NCBI RefSeq assembly: GCF_000321045.1
Contig: NZ_HE578945.1
Span: 935,376 to 995,536 of the forward strand
Direction of reading: 5' to 3'
Source of the DNA: Phytobacter massiliensis JC163
GTDB lineage: Bacteria; Pseudomonadota; Gammaproteobacteria; Enterobacterales; Enterobacteriaceae
Length of the DNA stretch: 60,161 nucleotides
Program-made: the position numbers and the translations under genes
Notes under the pieces: generated by a model
What the model was told of the DNA's origin: nothing
Databases searched by the model: none
What the model saw: the letters and a program-made list of their open reading frames with translations, nothing else
Part shown: positions 19,948 to 29,350 of the stretch, one piece after another
Layout: every line of letters starts with the position of its first letter
How positions within the stretch are numbered: position 1 is the stretch's first letter

Positions 19948-21342
19948 ATGAGCCACTCTACAACCCCCCAGAAGGTTGCCAGCCGGGTAATAACCGACTG
20001 GCGTCCCGAAGATCCCCTTTTCTGGCAGCAGTCAGGCCACGGCGTCGCCAGCCGTAACCTGTGGATTTCCGTCCCCTGCCTGTTGCTGGCATTTTGCGTC
20101 TGGATGTTGTTTAGCGCCGTTGCGGTAAATCTCAATAAGGTGGGCTTTCAGTTTTCTACCGATCAGCTGTTTATGCTGACGGCGTTGCCGTCCGTCTCCG
20201 GCGCGCTGCTGCGCGTGCCTTACTCGTTTATGGTGCCGGTGTTCGGCGGTCGCCGCTGGACCGCGCTCAGCACGGGCATCTTGATTATCCCCTGCGTCTG
20301 GCTGGGGTTTGCCGTTGAGGATACCTCTACCCCTTTTAGCACGTTTATGGTTATTGCCTTGCTGTGCGGTTTTGCCGGGGCGAACTTTGCTTCCAGCATG
20401 GCAAATATCAGCTTCTTCTTTCCCAAGCAGAAGCAGGGCGGGGCGCTGGGCATTAATGGCGGCCTGGGCAATCTCGGCGTCAGCGTTATGCAGCTGTTCG
20501 CGCCGCTGGCGATTTCCGTCTCTATGTTCGCGGTCTTTGGCGCGACGGGGGTAACGCAGGCGGATGGCACCGTTATCTACCTGGCGAATGCCGCCTGGGT
20601 GTGGGTACCGTTCCTTGCGGTGTTCACCCTGGCCGCCTGGTTTGGTATGAACGAACTGGCGACCTCGAAAGCGTCATTACGCGCCCAACTGCCGGTACTT
20701 AAGCGCAAACATCTGTGGATCATGAGCTTCCTTTATCTGGCGACCTTCGGCTCGTTTATCGGCTTCTCTGCCGGGTTTGCGATGCTCTCAAAGGCCCAGT
20801 TTCCTGAGGTGAACATTCTGCACTTCGCCTTCTGCGGGCCGCTAGTGGGGGCGCTTGCACGTTCCGCTGGCGGCGCGATCTCGGACCGGCTGGGCGGTAC
20901 GCGCGTCACGCTGGTGAACTTTGTGCTGATGGCCGTGTTCAGCGCGCTGCTGTTCCTGACCCTGCCTTCCCAGGGCGCAGACGGCAACTTTATGGCTTTC
21001 TTTGCCGTATTCCTGATGCTCTTTCTTACCGCCGGGCTGGGCAGTGGCTCCACCTTCCAGATGATTTCGGTGATTTTTCGCAAGCTGACGCTGGAGCGGG
21101 TGAAAAGCCAGGGGGGGAGCGAAGAGATCGCAATGCGTGAAGCGGCGACGGAGACTGCGGCTGCGTTAGGCTTTATCTCCGCCATCGGCGCGATTGGCGG
21201 CTTCTTTATCCCCAAAGCGTTTGGCACGTCGCTGGCGCTGACCGGTTCGCCCGCCGGGGCAATGAAAGTGTTCCTTGTCTTCTACATCGCCTGTGTGGTG
21301 ATCACATGGGCTATCTATGGCCGACATTCCAATAAAAAGTAA
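19948..21342 (+). CDS. narK: Nitrate/nitrite transporter NarK
   Basis: A 464-residue major-facilitator protein with about 12 membrane segments that exchanges nitrate and nitrite across the inner membrane during anaerobic nitrate respiration. The two nitrate-signature motifs GFAGANFASSMANISFFFP and GLGSGSTFQMISVIF are intact, and WRPEDPLFWQQSG near the N-terminus matches E. coli. ATG 19948 (MSHSTTPQKVAS) is preferred to an in-frame GTG six bases earlier. It has its own FNR/NarL-controlled promoter and a strong terminator before narG. Confidence 0.98.
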   Translation: MSHSTTPQKVASRVITDWRPEDPLFWQQSGHGVASRNLWISVPCLLLAFCVWMLFSAVAVNLNKVGFQFSTDQLFMLTALPSVSGALLRVPYSFMVPVFGGRRWTALSTGILIIPCVWLGFAVEDTSTPFSTFMVIALLCGFAGANFASSMANISFFFPKQKQGGALGINGGLGNLGVSVMQLFAPLAISVSMFAVFGATGVTQADGTVIYLANAAWVWVPFLAVFTLAAWFGMNELATSKASLRAQLPVLKRKHLWIMSFLYLATFGSFIGFSAGFAMLSKAQFPEVNILHFAFCGPLVGALARSAGGAISDRLGGTRVTLVNFVLMAVFSALLFLTLPSQGADGNFMAFFAVFLMLFLTAGLGSGSTFQMISVIFRKLTLERVKSQGGSEEIAMREAATETAAALGFISAIGAIGGFFIPKAFGTSLALTGSPAGAMKVFLVFYIACVVITWAIYGRHSNKK

Positions 21343-21358
21343 CGTTTGATTATCCATT

Positions 21359-21383
21359 GCGCGGGGCAACCCGCGCTTTTTTT
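21359..21383 (+). terminator. Rho-independent terminator of narK
   Basis: GCGCGGG (21359-21365) and CCCGCGC (21370-21376) form a seven-base GC stem with a GCAA tetraloop, followed by seven T. Confidence 0.92.
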
Positions 21384-21460
21384 ATTTCGCACTTAGTTAC
21401 AACATACTAAAAGGGTGTGTTGTCTGCATCAGCGCCGGATGCCGGCTGAGCAAAGGGACC

Positions 21461-21624
21461 TACCCCTTAATACCCACGCCGGATGCCTTTACCCGCAATA
21501 ATAGTACGTATTTGTAAAAATAGCTTATTTATCAATTCACTAGAAATTAAGGCTTTATTCCCCTTTAGGGGTAGTTAACGGATTGCCGCTTTTTCTCACC
21601 GCGGTGCGTCTTGATCGCCATCAA
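21461..21624 (+). promoter_or_regulatory. narG control region: NarL heptamers and FNR site
   Basis: The 388-base gap between narK and narG holds TACCCCT at 21461-21467, the reverse heptamer AGGGGTA at 21567-21573, and the FNR site TTGATCGCCATCAA at 21611-21624. A TTAATT hexamer at 21646 is a fitting -10, about 30 bases from the FNR centre. This is the E. coli narG layout, where distant NarL sites and IHF bending act with FNR. No gene was seen in the gap; bases 21430-21445 hold a short REP-like GCCGGATGCCGGC fragment. Confidence 0.8.
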
Positions 21625-21730
21625 TTCTCGTCACCTTTCAGAGCGTTAATTTCGCCGCAGATGCAGTTCAGCCGACTTGAGCAATGTCGATTTATCAGAG
21701 AGCCGTCAGGCTCCATACAGGAGAACCCAG

Positions 21731-24700
21731 ATGAGTAAATTCCTGGACCGGTTTCGCTACTTCAAGCAGAAGGGCGAAACCTTTGCCGATGGGCACGGCC
21801 AGCTTCTCGAAACCAATCGGGACTGGGAGGATGGATACAGAAGCCGCTGGCAGCACGATAAAATCGTGCGTTCTACCCACGGGGTGAACTGCACCGGCTC
21901 CTGCAGCTGGAAAATTTATGTCAAAAACGGTCTCGTGACCTGGGAAACCCAGCAGACCGACTACCCGCGTACCCGTCCTGATATGCCGAACCACGAGCCG
22001 CGCGGCTGTCCACGCGGCGCGAGCTACTCCTGGTATCTCTACAGCGCCAACCGGCTGAAATACCCGTTAATGCGTAAACGCCTGATGAAGATGTGGCGTG
22101 AAGCAAAAGCGCAGCACAGCGATCCGGTCACGGCCTGGGCGTCCATTATCGAAGACGCTGACAAGGCCAAAAGCTTCAAGCAGGCGCGCGGACGCGGCGG
22201 CTTCGTGCGTTCCTCCTGGCAGGAAGTTAACGAGCTGATCGCCGCCTCGAACGTTTATACCGTCAAAACCTACGGTCCGGACCGCGTAGCGGGCTTCTCG
22301 CCGATCCCGGCGATGTCGATGGTCTCTTATGCTTCCGGGGCGCGTTATCTCTCGCTGATTGGCGGCACCTGCCTGAGCTTCTACGACTGGTACTGCGATC
22401 TGCCGCCCGCGTCTCCGCAGACCTGGGGCGAGCAAACCGACGTACCGGAATCCGCCGACTGGTACAACTCCAGCTATATCATCGCCTGGGGCTCCAACGT
22501 GCCGCAGACCCGTACCCCGGACGCCCACTTCTTTACCGAAGTGCGCTACAAGGGGACCAAGACCGTGGCAATTACCCCTGACTATGCGGAGATCGCCAAG
22601 CTGTGCGATCTGTGGCTGGCGCCGAAGCAGGGCACCGACTCCGCGCTTGCTATGGCGATGGGCCATGTGATGCTGCGCGAGTTCCACCTCGATAAACCGA
22701 GCCAGTACTTTAGCGATTACGTGCGTCGTTACACCGACATGCCGATGCTGGTCATGCTGGAGGAGCGTGAGGGGTATTTCGCCGCAGGGCGGATGCTGCG
22801 CGCCGCCGACCTGGTGGATGCGCTGGGCCAGCAAAATAACCCGGAATGGAAAACCGTCGCCGTTAACGCCAGCGGCGAGCTGACCGCGCCAAACGGCTCT
22901 ATCGGCTTCCGCTGGGGTGAAAAAGGGAAATGGAATCTTGAGCAGCGCGACGGCGCGAGCGGCGCGGAAACAGAACTGCAGCTGAGCCTGCTCGGCAGCC
23001 ACGATGAGATTGCAAGCGTCGGCTTCCCCTACTTTGGCGGCGAAGCGTCGGCCCATTTCAACAAGGTTGAGCTGGACAATGTCCTGCTGCATAAACTGCC
23101 GGTAAAACGCCTGCAGCTGGCGGATGGCAGCAGCGCGCTGGTCACCACCGTTTACGACCTGACGATGGCGAACTACGGGCTGGATCGTGGTCTGAATGAT
23201 GAGAACTGCGCCAGCAGCTATAACGATATTAAAGCCTACACGCCGGCCTGGGCGGAGCAAATTACCGGCGTGTCTCGCGCGCATATCATCCGCACCGCCA
23301 GGGAATTTGCGGATAACGCCGATAAAACCCATGGCCGTTCGATGATTATCGTCGGCGCGGGCATGAACCACTGGTTCCATATGGACATGAACTACCGCGG
23401 CCTGATCAATATGCTGGTGTTCTGCGGCTGTATCGGCCAGAGCGGCGGCGGCTGGGCGCACTATGTCGGCCAGGAAAAACTGCGTCCGCAGACCGGCTGG
23501 CAGCCGCTGGCGTTTGCTCTTGACTGGCAGCGTCCGCCGCGCCACATGAACAGCACATCGTACTTTTATAACCACTCCGGGCAGTGGCGCTATGAAACCC
23601 TGACGGCGCAGGAGCTGCTCTCGCCGCTGGCGGATAAATCTCGCTACAGCGGCAGCCTTATCGACTTTAACGTGCGCGCTGAACGCATGGGCTGGCTGCC
23701 GTCCGCGCCGCAGCTGGGCACCAACCCGCTGACTATCGCCGAAGCGGCAAAAAAAGCGGGCATGACGCCGGTCGATTACACCGTTAAATCGCTGAAAGAA
23801 GGCACTCTGCGTTTTGCGGCTGAACAGCCTGATAACGGTAAAAACCACCCGCGTAACCTGTTTGTCTGGCGTTCTAACCTGCTGGGTTCATCCGGGAAGG
23901 GCCACGAGTACATGCTGAAATATCTGCTCGGTACTGAAAACGGTATCCAGGGCAAAGATCTCGGTCAGCAGGGGGCGGTGAAGCCAGAAGAGGTGGAGTG
24001 GGTCGATAACGGCCTCGACGGCAAGCTGGATCTGGTGGTGACGCTGGACTTCCGTCTGTCGAGCACCTGTCTCTACTCTGACATCGTGCTGCCAACCGCT
24101 ACCTGGTATGAAAAAGACGATATGAATACCTCGGATATGCATCCGTTTATTCATCCGCTGTCTGCGGCCGTCGATCCGGCGTGGGAATCGAAAAGCGACT
24201 GGGAAATCTACAAAGGTATCGCGAAGAAATTCTCCGAAGTGTGCGTCGGCCACTTAGGCAAAGAAACCGACGTGGTGACGCTGCCGATTCAGCACGACTC
24301 AAGCGCCGAACTGGCGCAGCCGCTGGACGTGAAGGACTGGAAAAAAGGCGAGTGCGACCTGATCCCAGGCGTGACCGCGCCGCACATCATGACCGTTGAA
24401 CGTGACTACCCGGCAACGTATGAACGCTTTACCTCCATCGGCCCGCTGATGGAGAAAATCGGCAACGGCGGCAAAGGCATCGCCTGGAACACCCAGAGCG
24501 AAATGGACCTGCTGCGCAAGCTCAACTACACCAAGGCCGACGGCCCGGCGAAAGGTCAGCCGATGCTCAACACGGCGATTGACGCGGCGGAAATGATCCT
24601 GACGCTGGCACCGGAGACCAACGGTCAGGTAGCGGTAAAAGCCTGGGCGGCGCTGAGCGAGTTTACCGGCCGCGACCATACCCATCTGGCGACCAATAAA

Positions 24701-25474
24701 GAAGAGGAGAAAATCCGCTTCCGCGATATCCAGGCGCAGCCGCGTAAGATCATCTCCAGCCCGACCTGGTCAGGCCTGGAAGACGAGCACGTCTCCTATA
24801 ACGCCGGTTACACCAACGTGCATGAGCTTATCCCATGGCGCACCCTTACTGGTCGCCAGCAGCTGTATCAGGATCATCAGTGGATGCGTGATTTCGGCGA
24901 GAGCCTGCTGGTGTACCGTCCGCCCATCGACACCCGCTCCGTGAAGGCGGTGATGGGCGAGAAGTCCAACGGCAACCCGGAGAAAGCGCTGAACTTTCTG
25001 ACGCCGCACCAGAAGTGGGGTATCCACTCCACCTACAGCGACAACCTGCTGATGCTGACGCTGTCACGCGGCGGGCCGATTGTCTGGATGAGCGAAGCCG
25101 ATGCCAAAGAGTTAGGTATTGAAGATAACGACTGGATTGAAGTGTTTAACAGCAACGGCGCGCTGACCGCCCGCGCGGTGGTGAGCCAGCGTGTGCCAGC
25201 CGGAATGACCATGATGTACCACGCACAGGAGCGCATCGTGAACCTGCCGGGCTCAGAAATTACCGGCCAGCGCGGCGGTATTCATAACTCGGTGACCCGT
25301 ATCAGCCTTAAGCCGACGCACATGATTGGCGGCTACGCGCAGCTGGCCTACGGCTTTAACTACTACGGCACCGTCGGCTCGAACCGTGATGAGTTCGTAG
25401 TGGTGCGCAAGATGAAGAACATTAACTGGTTAGACGGCGAAGGCAACGACCAGGTACAGGAGAGCGTAAAATGA
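21731..25474 (+). CDS. narG: Nitrate reductase A alpha subunit (molybdoenzyme)
   Basis: The 1247-residue catalytic subunit of the membrane-bound quinol:nitrate oxidoreductase, facing the cytoplasm. It carries the Mo-bisMGD cofactor and the FS0 [4Fe-4S] cluster, whose His and Cys ligands lie in HGVNCTGSCSWKIYVKNG and the later RGCPRGASYSW. The molybdenum-ligand Asp is in FYDWYCDLPPAS near residue 222. The start MSKFLDRFRYFKQKGE at 21731 follows an AGGAGA site; the open frame upstream to 21677 is not part of the protein. The stop overlaps the narH start by four bases (ATGA). Confidence 0.98.
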   Translation: MSKFLDRFRYFKQKGETFADGHGQLLETNRDWEDGYRSRWQHDKIVRSTHGVNCTGSCSWKIYVKNGLVTWETQQTDYPRTRPDMPNHEPRGCPRGASYSWYLYSANRLKYPLMRKRLMKMWREAKAQHSDPVTAWASIIEDADKAKSFKQARGRGGFVRSSWQEVNELIAASNVYTVKTYGPDRVAGFSPIPAMSMVSYASGARYLSLIGGTCLSFYDWYCDLPPASPQTWGEQTDVPESADWYNSSYIIAWGSNVPQTRTPDAHFFTEVRYKGTKTVAITPDYAEIAKLCDLWLAPKQGTDSALAMAMGHVMLREFHLDKPSQYFSDYVRRYTDMPMLVMLEEREGYFAAGRMLRAADLVDALGQQNNPEWKTVAVNASGELTAPNGSIGFRWGEKGKWNLEQRDGASGAETELQLSLLGSHDEIASVGFPYFGGEASAHFNKVELDNVLLHKLPVKRLQLADGSSALVTTVYDLTMANYGLDRGLNDENCASSYNDIKAYTPAWAEQITGVSRAHIIRTAREFADNADKTHGRSMIIVGAGMNHWFHMDMNYRGLINMLVFCGCIGQSGGGWAHYVGQEKLRPQTGWQPLAFALDWQRPPRHMNSTSYFYNHSGQWRYETLTAQELLSPLADKSRYSGSLIDFNVRAERMGWLPSAPQLGTNPLTIAEAAKKAGMTPVDYTVKSLKEGTLRFAAEQPDNGKNHPRNLFVWRSNLLGSSGKGHEYMLKYLLGTENGIQGKDLGQQGAVKPEEVEWVDNGLDGKLDLVVTLDFRLSSTCLYSDIVLPTATWYEKDDMNTSDMHPFIHPLSAAVDPAWESKSDWEIYKGIAKKFSEVCVGHLGKETDVVTLPIQHDSSAELAQPLDVKDWKKGECDLIPGVTAPHIMTVERDYPATYERFTSIGPLMEKIGNGGKGIAWNTQSEMDLLRKLNYTKADGPAKGQPMLNTAIDAAEMILTLAPETNGQVAVKAWAALSEFTGRDHTHLATNKEEEKIRFRDIQAQPRKIISSPTWSGLEDEHVSYNAGYTNVHELIPWRTLTGRQQLYQDHQWMRDFGESLLVYRPPIDTRSVKAVMGEKSNGNPEKALNFLTPHQKWGIHSTYSDNLLMLTLSRGGPIVWMSEADAKELGIEDNDWIEVFNSNGALTARAVVSQRVPAGMTMMYHAQERIVNLPGSEITGQRGGIHNSVTRISLKPTHMIGGYAQLAYGFNYYGTVGSNRDEFVVVRKMKNINWLDGEGNDQVQESVK

Positions 25475-27006
25475 AAATTCGTTCACAAGTCGGCATGGTG
25501 CTGAACCTTGATAAATGCATCGGCTGCCACACCTGCTCAGTCACCTGTAAAAACGTCTGGACCAGCCGCGAAGGCATGGAGTACGCGTGGTTCAACAACG
25601 TGGAAAGCAAGCCGGGCGTCGGCTTCCCCAACGAGTGGGAAAACCAGGACAAATGGAAGGGCGGCTGGATCCGCAAAGTTAACGGCAAGCTGCAACCGCG
25701 CATGGGCAACCGTCCAATGCTGCTGGGTAAAATTTTCGCTAACCCGCATCTGCCGGGTATCGATGATTACTACGAGCCGTTTGACTACGACTACCAGAAC
25801 CTGCACACCGCGCCGGAAAGCAAGCACCAGCCGATCGCCCGTCCGCGCTCGCTGATCACCGGCCAGCGTCTGGACAAAATCACCAGCGGCCCGAACTGGG
25901 AGGAGATCCTCGGCGGCGAGTTTGAAAAACGCGCCAGAGATAAGAACTTCGACAACATGCAGAAGGCGATGTACGGCCAGTTCGAAAACACCTTCATGAT
26001 GTACCTGCCGCGCCTGTGCGAGCACTGTCTGAACCCGGCGTGCGTGGCGACCTGTCCGAGCGGCGCGATTTACAAGCGTGAAGAAGACGGCATCGTGCTG
26101 ATCGACCAGGACAAATGCCGCGGCTGGCGGATGTGCATCACCGGCTGCCCGTACAAAAAAATCTACTTCAACTGGAAGAGCGGTAAATCCGAGAAATGCA
26201 TCTTCTGCTACCCGCGTATCGAAGCCGGTCAGCCGACCGTCTGCTCCGAAACCTGCGTCGGCCGCATCCGCTACCTCGGCGTGCTGCTCTATGACGCCGA
26301 TGCAATTGAAAATGCCGCCAGCACCGAAAACGAGAAAGACCTGTATCAGCGCCAGCTGGACGTGTTCCTCGATCCGAACGACCCGGCGGTGATTGCGCAG
26401 GCGCTGAAAGACGGCGTGCCGCAAAGCGTGATTGACGCGGCGCAAATGTCGCCGGTGTACAAAATGGCGATGGACTGGAAACTGGCGCTGCCGTTGCACC
26501 CGGAATACCGCACCCTGCCGATGGTCTGGTACGTGCCGCCGCTGTCGCCGATTCAGTCCGCCGCCGATGCGGGCGAGCTGGGCAGCAACGGCATTCTGCC
26601 GGACGTGGACAGCCTGCGTATTCCGGTTCAGTACCTGGCAAACCTGCTGACGGCGGGCGACACCCAGCCGGTGCTGCTGGCGCTGAAACGGATGCTGGCG
26701 ATGCGCCACTACAAACGTGCGGAGACCGTGGACGGTAAAGCGGATACCCGCGCGCTGGAAGAGGTGGGCTTAAGCGAAGCGCAGGCTCAGGAGATGTATC
26801 GCTATCTGGCCATCGCCAACTATGAAGATCGTTTTGTGGTGCCGAGCAGCCACCGCGAACTGGCCCGCGACGCCTTCCCGGAGAAGAGCGGCTGCGGCTT
26901 TACCTTCGGCGACGGCTGCCACGGTTCCGACAGCAAGTTCAACCTGTTCAACAGCCGCCGTATTGACGCCATTGATGTCACCACCAAAACGGAGACGCGC
27001 TCATGA
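25471..27006 (+). CDS. narH: Nitrate reductase A beta subunit (iron-sulfur)
   Basis: The 511-residue electron-transfer subunit that links NarI haems to NarG. Four cysteine groups are visible: CIGCHTCSVTCKNVW near the N-terminus, CEHCLNPACVATCPSG, CRGWRMCITGCPYKK and CIFCYPRIEAGQPTVCSETC. The Trp in CRGW replaces a cysteine and marks the [3Fe-4S] cluster known in this subunit; the other three clusters are [4Fe-4S]. It overlaps narG and narJ by four bases at each end, so the operon is translationally coupled. Confidence 0.98.
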   Translation: MKIRSQVGMVLNLDKCIGCHTCSVTCKNVWTSREGMEYAWFNNVESKPGVGFPNEWENQDKWKGGWIRKVNGKLQPRMGNRPMLLGKIFANPHLPGIDDYYEPFDYDYQNLHTAPESKHQPIARPRSLITGQRLDKITSGPNWEEILGGEFEKRARDKNFDNMQKAMYGQFENTFMMYLPRLCEHCLNPACVATCPSGAIYKREEDGIVLIDQDKCRGWRMCITGCPYKKIYFNWKSGKSEKCIFCYPRIEAGQPTVCSETCVGRIRYLGVLLYDADAIENAASTENEKDLYQRQLDVFLDPNDPAVIAQALKDGVPQSVIDAAQMSPVYKMAMDWKLALPLHPEYRTLPMVWYVPPLSPIQSAADAGELGSNGILPDVDSLRIPVQYLANLLTAGDTQPVLLALKRMLAMRHYKRAETVDGKADTRALEEVGLSEAQAQEMYRYLAIANYEDRFVVPSSHRELARDAFPEKSGCGFTFGDGCHGSDSKFNLFNSRRIDAIDVTTKTETRS

Positions 27007-27713
27007 TTGAACTCCTGATCGTCTCCCGTCTGCTTGAGTATCCGGATGCTGCCCTCTGGCAGCATCAGCAGGAGCTTATGGATGCGCTGGCCGACGCTCA
27101 GCATTTGACGGCTGAACAGACGCAGGCGCTGGCGTCATTCGTGCGCCAGCTGATTGCGCAGGAGCCGCTGGATGCGCAGGCCAGCTACAGCGAGCTGTTC
27201 GATCGCGGTCGCGCCACGTCATTATTGCTGTTCGAGCATGTTCATGGCGAATCCCGCGACCGGGGGCAGGCGATGGTGGATCTGCTGGCGCAGTATGAGC
27301 AGCAGGGTTTAGTGCTGGATAGCCGCGAACTGCCGGACCATCTGCCGCTCTATCTGGAGTATCTGGCGCAGCTGCCGCCCGCGGAGGCGCTGGGCGGCCT
27401 GCAGGACATCGCGCCAATTCTTGCCCTGCTTGGCGCGCGCCTGCAGCAGCGTGAAAGCCGCTACGCGGTGCTGTTTGACCTGTTACTGGCGCTGGCGAAC
27501 GCCGCTATCGACAAGCAAAAGGTAGTGGAAAAAATCGCCGACGAAGCGCGGGACGATACGCCGCAGGCCCTTGATGCGGTCTGGGAAGAGGAGCAGGTGA
27601 AATTTTTCGCCGATCGGGGGTGTGGCGAGTCCGATATCACCGCACACCAGCGCCGTTTCGCAGGGGCCGTCGCGCCGCAATATCTGAATATCACCACCGG
27701 AGGACAGCAATAA
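27003..27713 (+). CDS. narJ: Nitrate reductase molybdenum cofactor assembly chaperone NarJ
   Basis: A 236-residue cytoplasmic TorD/NarJ-family chaperone that binds NarG, aids insertion of the Mo cofactor and FS0 cluster, and holds NarGH off the membrane until NarI is ready. The all-helical sequence ([37 protein letters not shown]) aligns along its length with E. coli NarJ. The start overlaps narH by four bases and its TAA overlaps the narI ATG by one base. Confidence 0.97.
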   Translation: MIELLIVSRLLEYPDAALWQHQQELMDALADAQHLTAEQTQALASFVRQLIAQEPLDAQASYSELFDRGRATSLLLFEHVHGESRDRGQAMVDLLAQYEQQGLVLDSRELPDHLPLYLEYLAQLPPAEALGGLQDIAPILALLGARLQQRESRYAVLFDLLLALANAAIDKQKVVEKIADEARDDTPQALDAVWEEEQVKFFADRGCGESDITAHQRRFAGAVAPQYLNITTGGQQ

Positions 27714-28390
27714 TGCACTTCCTGAATATGTTCTTCTTTGATATCTATCCCTATATCGCGGGTACGATATTTCTTGTCGGCAGCTGGTTACGCTATGACT
27801 ACGGCCAGTACACCTGGCGTGCTGGCTCCAGCCAGATGCTCGATCGCAAAGGGATGAACCTGGCGTCGAACCTGTTCCATATCGGCATTCTGGGGATTTT
27901 TGCCGGGCATCTGGTCGGGATGCTGACGCCGCACTGGATGTATGAGTCGTTTTTGCCTATCGATGTGAAGCAAAAGCTGGCGATGGTCGCCGGCGGCGCC
28001 TGCGGTTTGATGACGCTGGTGGGGGGCCTGTTGCTGCTAAAACGCCGTCTGTTCAGCCCCCGCGTGCGCGCCACCACTACCGGCGCGGATATCCTCATCC
28101 TGACGCTGCTGATGGTGCAATGTACGCTGGGGCTGCTGACGATTCCGTTCTCTGCTCAGCATATGGACGGCAGTGAAATGATGAAACTGGTGGGATGGGC
28201 ACAGTCAGTGGTGACGTTCCACGGCGGCGCTTCTCAGCATCTTGACGGGGTCGCTTTTATCTTCCGGGTCCATCTGGTGCTGGGGATGACGCTGTTTGTG
28301 CTGTTCCCGTTCTCGCGCCTGGTACACATCTGGAGCGCGCCGGTAGAGTATTTAACCCGTCGTTATCAGCTGGTACGGGCCCGTCGCTAG
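27713..28390 (+). CDS. narI: Nitrate reductase A gamma subunit (cytochrome b)
   Basis: A 225-residue membrane protein with five transmembrane segments that oxidises quinol and passes electrons to NarH. All four haem-ligand histidines are present at the E. coli positions: His56 and His66 in [12 protein letters not shown], His187 in FRVHLVLG and His205 in SRLVHIW. Start ATG 27713 lies within the narJ stop TAA and follows a GGAGGACAG ribosome site. It is the last gene of narGHJI; a BIME-like repeat lies about 12 bases after its stop. Confidence 0.97.
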   Translation: MHFLNMFFFDIYPYIAGTIFLVGSWLRYDYGQYTWRAGSSQMLDRKGMNLASNLFHIGILGIFAGHLVGMLTPHWMYESFLPIDVKQKLAMVAGGACGLMTLVGGLLLLKRRLFSPRVRATTTGADILILTLLMVQCTLGLLTIPFSAQHMDGSEMMKLVGWAQSVVTFHGGASQHLDGVAFIFRVHLVLGMTLFVLFPFSRLVHIWSAPVEYLTRRYQLVRARR

Positions 28391-28402
28391 TCACCCTAAA
28401 CA

Positions 28403-28470
28403 CCCCGGATGCGCTGCGCTTATCCGGGCTACCTGACTCGTAGCCCGGATAAGGCACAGCCGCATTCGGG
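28403..28470. repeat. REP pair (BIME-like) after narI
   Basis: Two inverted REP-like units face each other: CCCCGGATGCGCTGCGCTTA leading to TCCGGGCTAC, then GTAGCCCGGATAAGGCACAG leading to CCGCATTCGGG. The long palindrome between GGGCTAC and GTAGCCC can form a strong stem that protects or ends the narGHJI message. Confidence 0.8.
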
Positions 28471-28528
28471 AGGCTTCCTTCCGAATATACGTTGAAGAAA
28501 CGCGCCGGGAAATGACAGAGAGGTGAAA

Positions 28529-28549
28529 GGGGAAGGATTTTTCGTCGCT
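28529..28549 (-). repeat. Partial third copy of the tyr repeat unit
   Basis: GGGGAAGGATTTTTCGTCGCT repeats the junction of the tRNA-Tyr 3' end and the RtT-like cassette seen at 28760-28784. The rest of the unit is not recognisable. It lies just beyond the last tRNA-Tyr in the direction of transcription, where E. coli also has decaying copies of a repeat that begins with the tRNA 3' end. Confidence 0.55.
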
Positions 28550-28635
28550 ACAGGCTAAAGCCATAGCTCATCCTTTCTTGATCTGAGAGGAATATAAAGA
28601 GTGCATTGCGTGCAAGAAGTGCTTTCAAAAGAAGA

Positions 28636-28720
<85 letters not shown>

Positions 28721-28755
28721 AGGGGTAATTCATATTTTGAGGTACAGCGTGAAGA

Positions 28756-28841
28756 TGGTGGTGGGGGAAGGATTATTCGTCGCTTCGCTCCTCACCCTTC
28801 GGGCCGTTGCCTGGGGCAACGTTGTCTCGCTTGCGCTCGAC
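28756..28841 (-). ncRNA. rttR: RtT-like repeat unit between the tRNA-Tyr genes
   Basis: Bases 28756-28774 are an exact copy of the last 19 bases of tRNA-Tyr (TGGTGGTGGGGGAAGGATT on the plus strand). They are joined to a 67-base cassette (28775-28841) containing the hairpin CGTTGCC/GGCAACG and GCCCGAAGGG, after which the sequence again reads TCGAACCTT as in the tRNA T-arm. A repeat unit that starts with exactly 19 bases of the tRNA 3' end is the known design of the E. coli tyrT locus, source of RtT RNA. The cassette matches the one at 29060-29126 in about 55 of 67 positions. Confidence 0.65.
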
Positions 28842-28929
28842 TCGAACCTTAATCGAAGGTTCTTACCCTTCCCGACAGCGCAAACATCACGATTACCTGC
28901 CGGTGTTACTACATTGCTGTAGTGAATAA

Positions 28930-29014
<85 letters not shown>

Positions 29015-29050
29015 ACGGGGTAATGCTTTCATATACGTATTCGATAATAA

Positions 29051-29126
29051 GGAAGGATTACTCGGCGCGTTGCGCCTCGCCCTTCGGGCCGTTGCCTGCG
29101 GCAACGTTCTCTCACTATCGCTCGAG
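29051..29126 (-). repeat. RtT-like cassette fused to the broken tRNA-Tyr
   Basis: A 67-base cassette (29060-29126) with the same hairpin core as the unit at 28775-28841, ending at GGAAGGATT (29051-29059), a remnant of the tRNA 3' end. The CCA end and most of the acceptor 3' strand are gone, replaced by TTATTATCGAAT. On the minus strand it directly continues the broken tRNA. Confidence 0.6.
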
Positions 29127-29194
29127 TCGAACCTTCGAAGTCGATGACAGCAGATTTGCAGTCAGCTCCCTTATGATCGCTCGGGAATCCCACC
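29127..29194 (-). pseudogene. Truncated tRNA-Tyr pseudogene, promoter-proximal
   Basis: On the minus strand this begins GGTGGGATTCCCGAGCGATC and follows tRNA-Tyr for 68 bases up to the T-loop (GAAGGTTCGA), then breaks off into the RtT-like cassette. It has lost the last ~17 bases needed for the T-arm, acceptor stem and CCA. Other lesions: G7 to A, one extra base in the D-loop, anticodon GTA changed to GCA, and a T.T mismatch in the anticodon stem. It cannot fold as a working tRNA. It occupies the position that tyrT has in E. coli, right after the promoter. Confidence 0.85.
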
Positions 29195-29241
29195 ACGGGG
29201 TAATACTATACTGGCCTGCTTCCTCGCGGGAAGCGGGGCGC

Positions 29242-29269
29242 ATCATATCAAATGACGCGCCGCTGTAAA
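29242..29269 (-). promoter_or_regulatory. tyrT-type promoter of the tRNA-Tyr operon
   Basis: On the minus strand TTTACA (-35, 29264-29269), 16 bases, then TATGAT (-10, 29242-29247), followed by the GC-rich discriminator GCGCCCCGC. The stretch TTTACAGCGGCGCGTCATTT equals the E. coli tyrT promoter, which is under stringent and FIS control. A/T-rich DNA upstream up to 29350 could hold FIS sites. Confidence 0.92.
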
Positions 29270-29350
29270 GTCTTCCTTTACGGAAAATGAACTGGTTGCG
29301 TACTTTTCATCCGTAACGGATTAAAGCTAATCAATTCATATTATTGGCGA

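Noticed and set aside
22067-23848. 593-codon open frame on the minus strand within narG, and similar long frames opposite adhE, narH, prs and oppA
   Set aside because: They mirror strongly conserved genes with GC-rich third positions, have low-complexity sequences without known motifs and no ribosome sites. They are shadows of the real genes.
29127-29194. Functional tRNA-Cys because of the GCA anticodon
   Set aside because: The body is tRNA-Tyr with a long variable arm, and the T-arm 3' strand, acceptor 3' strand and CCA are missing.
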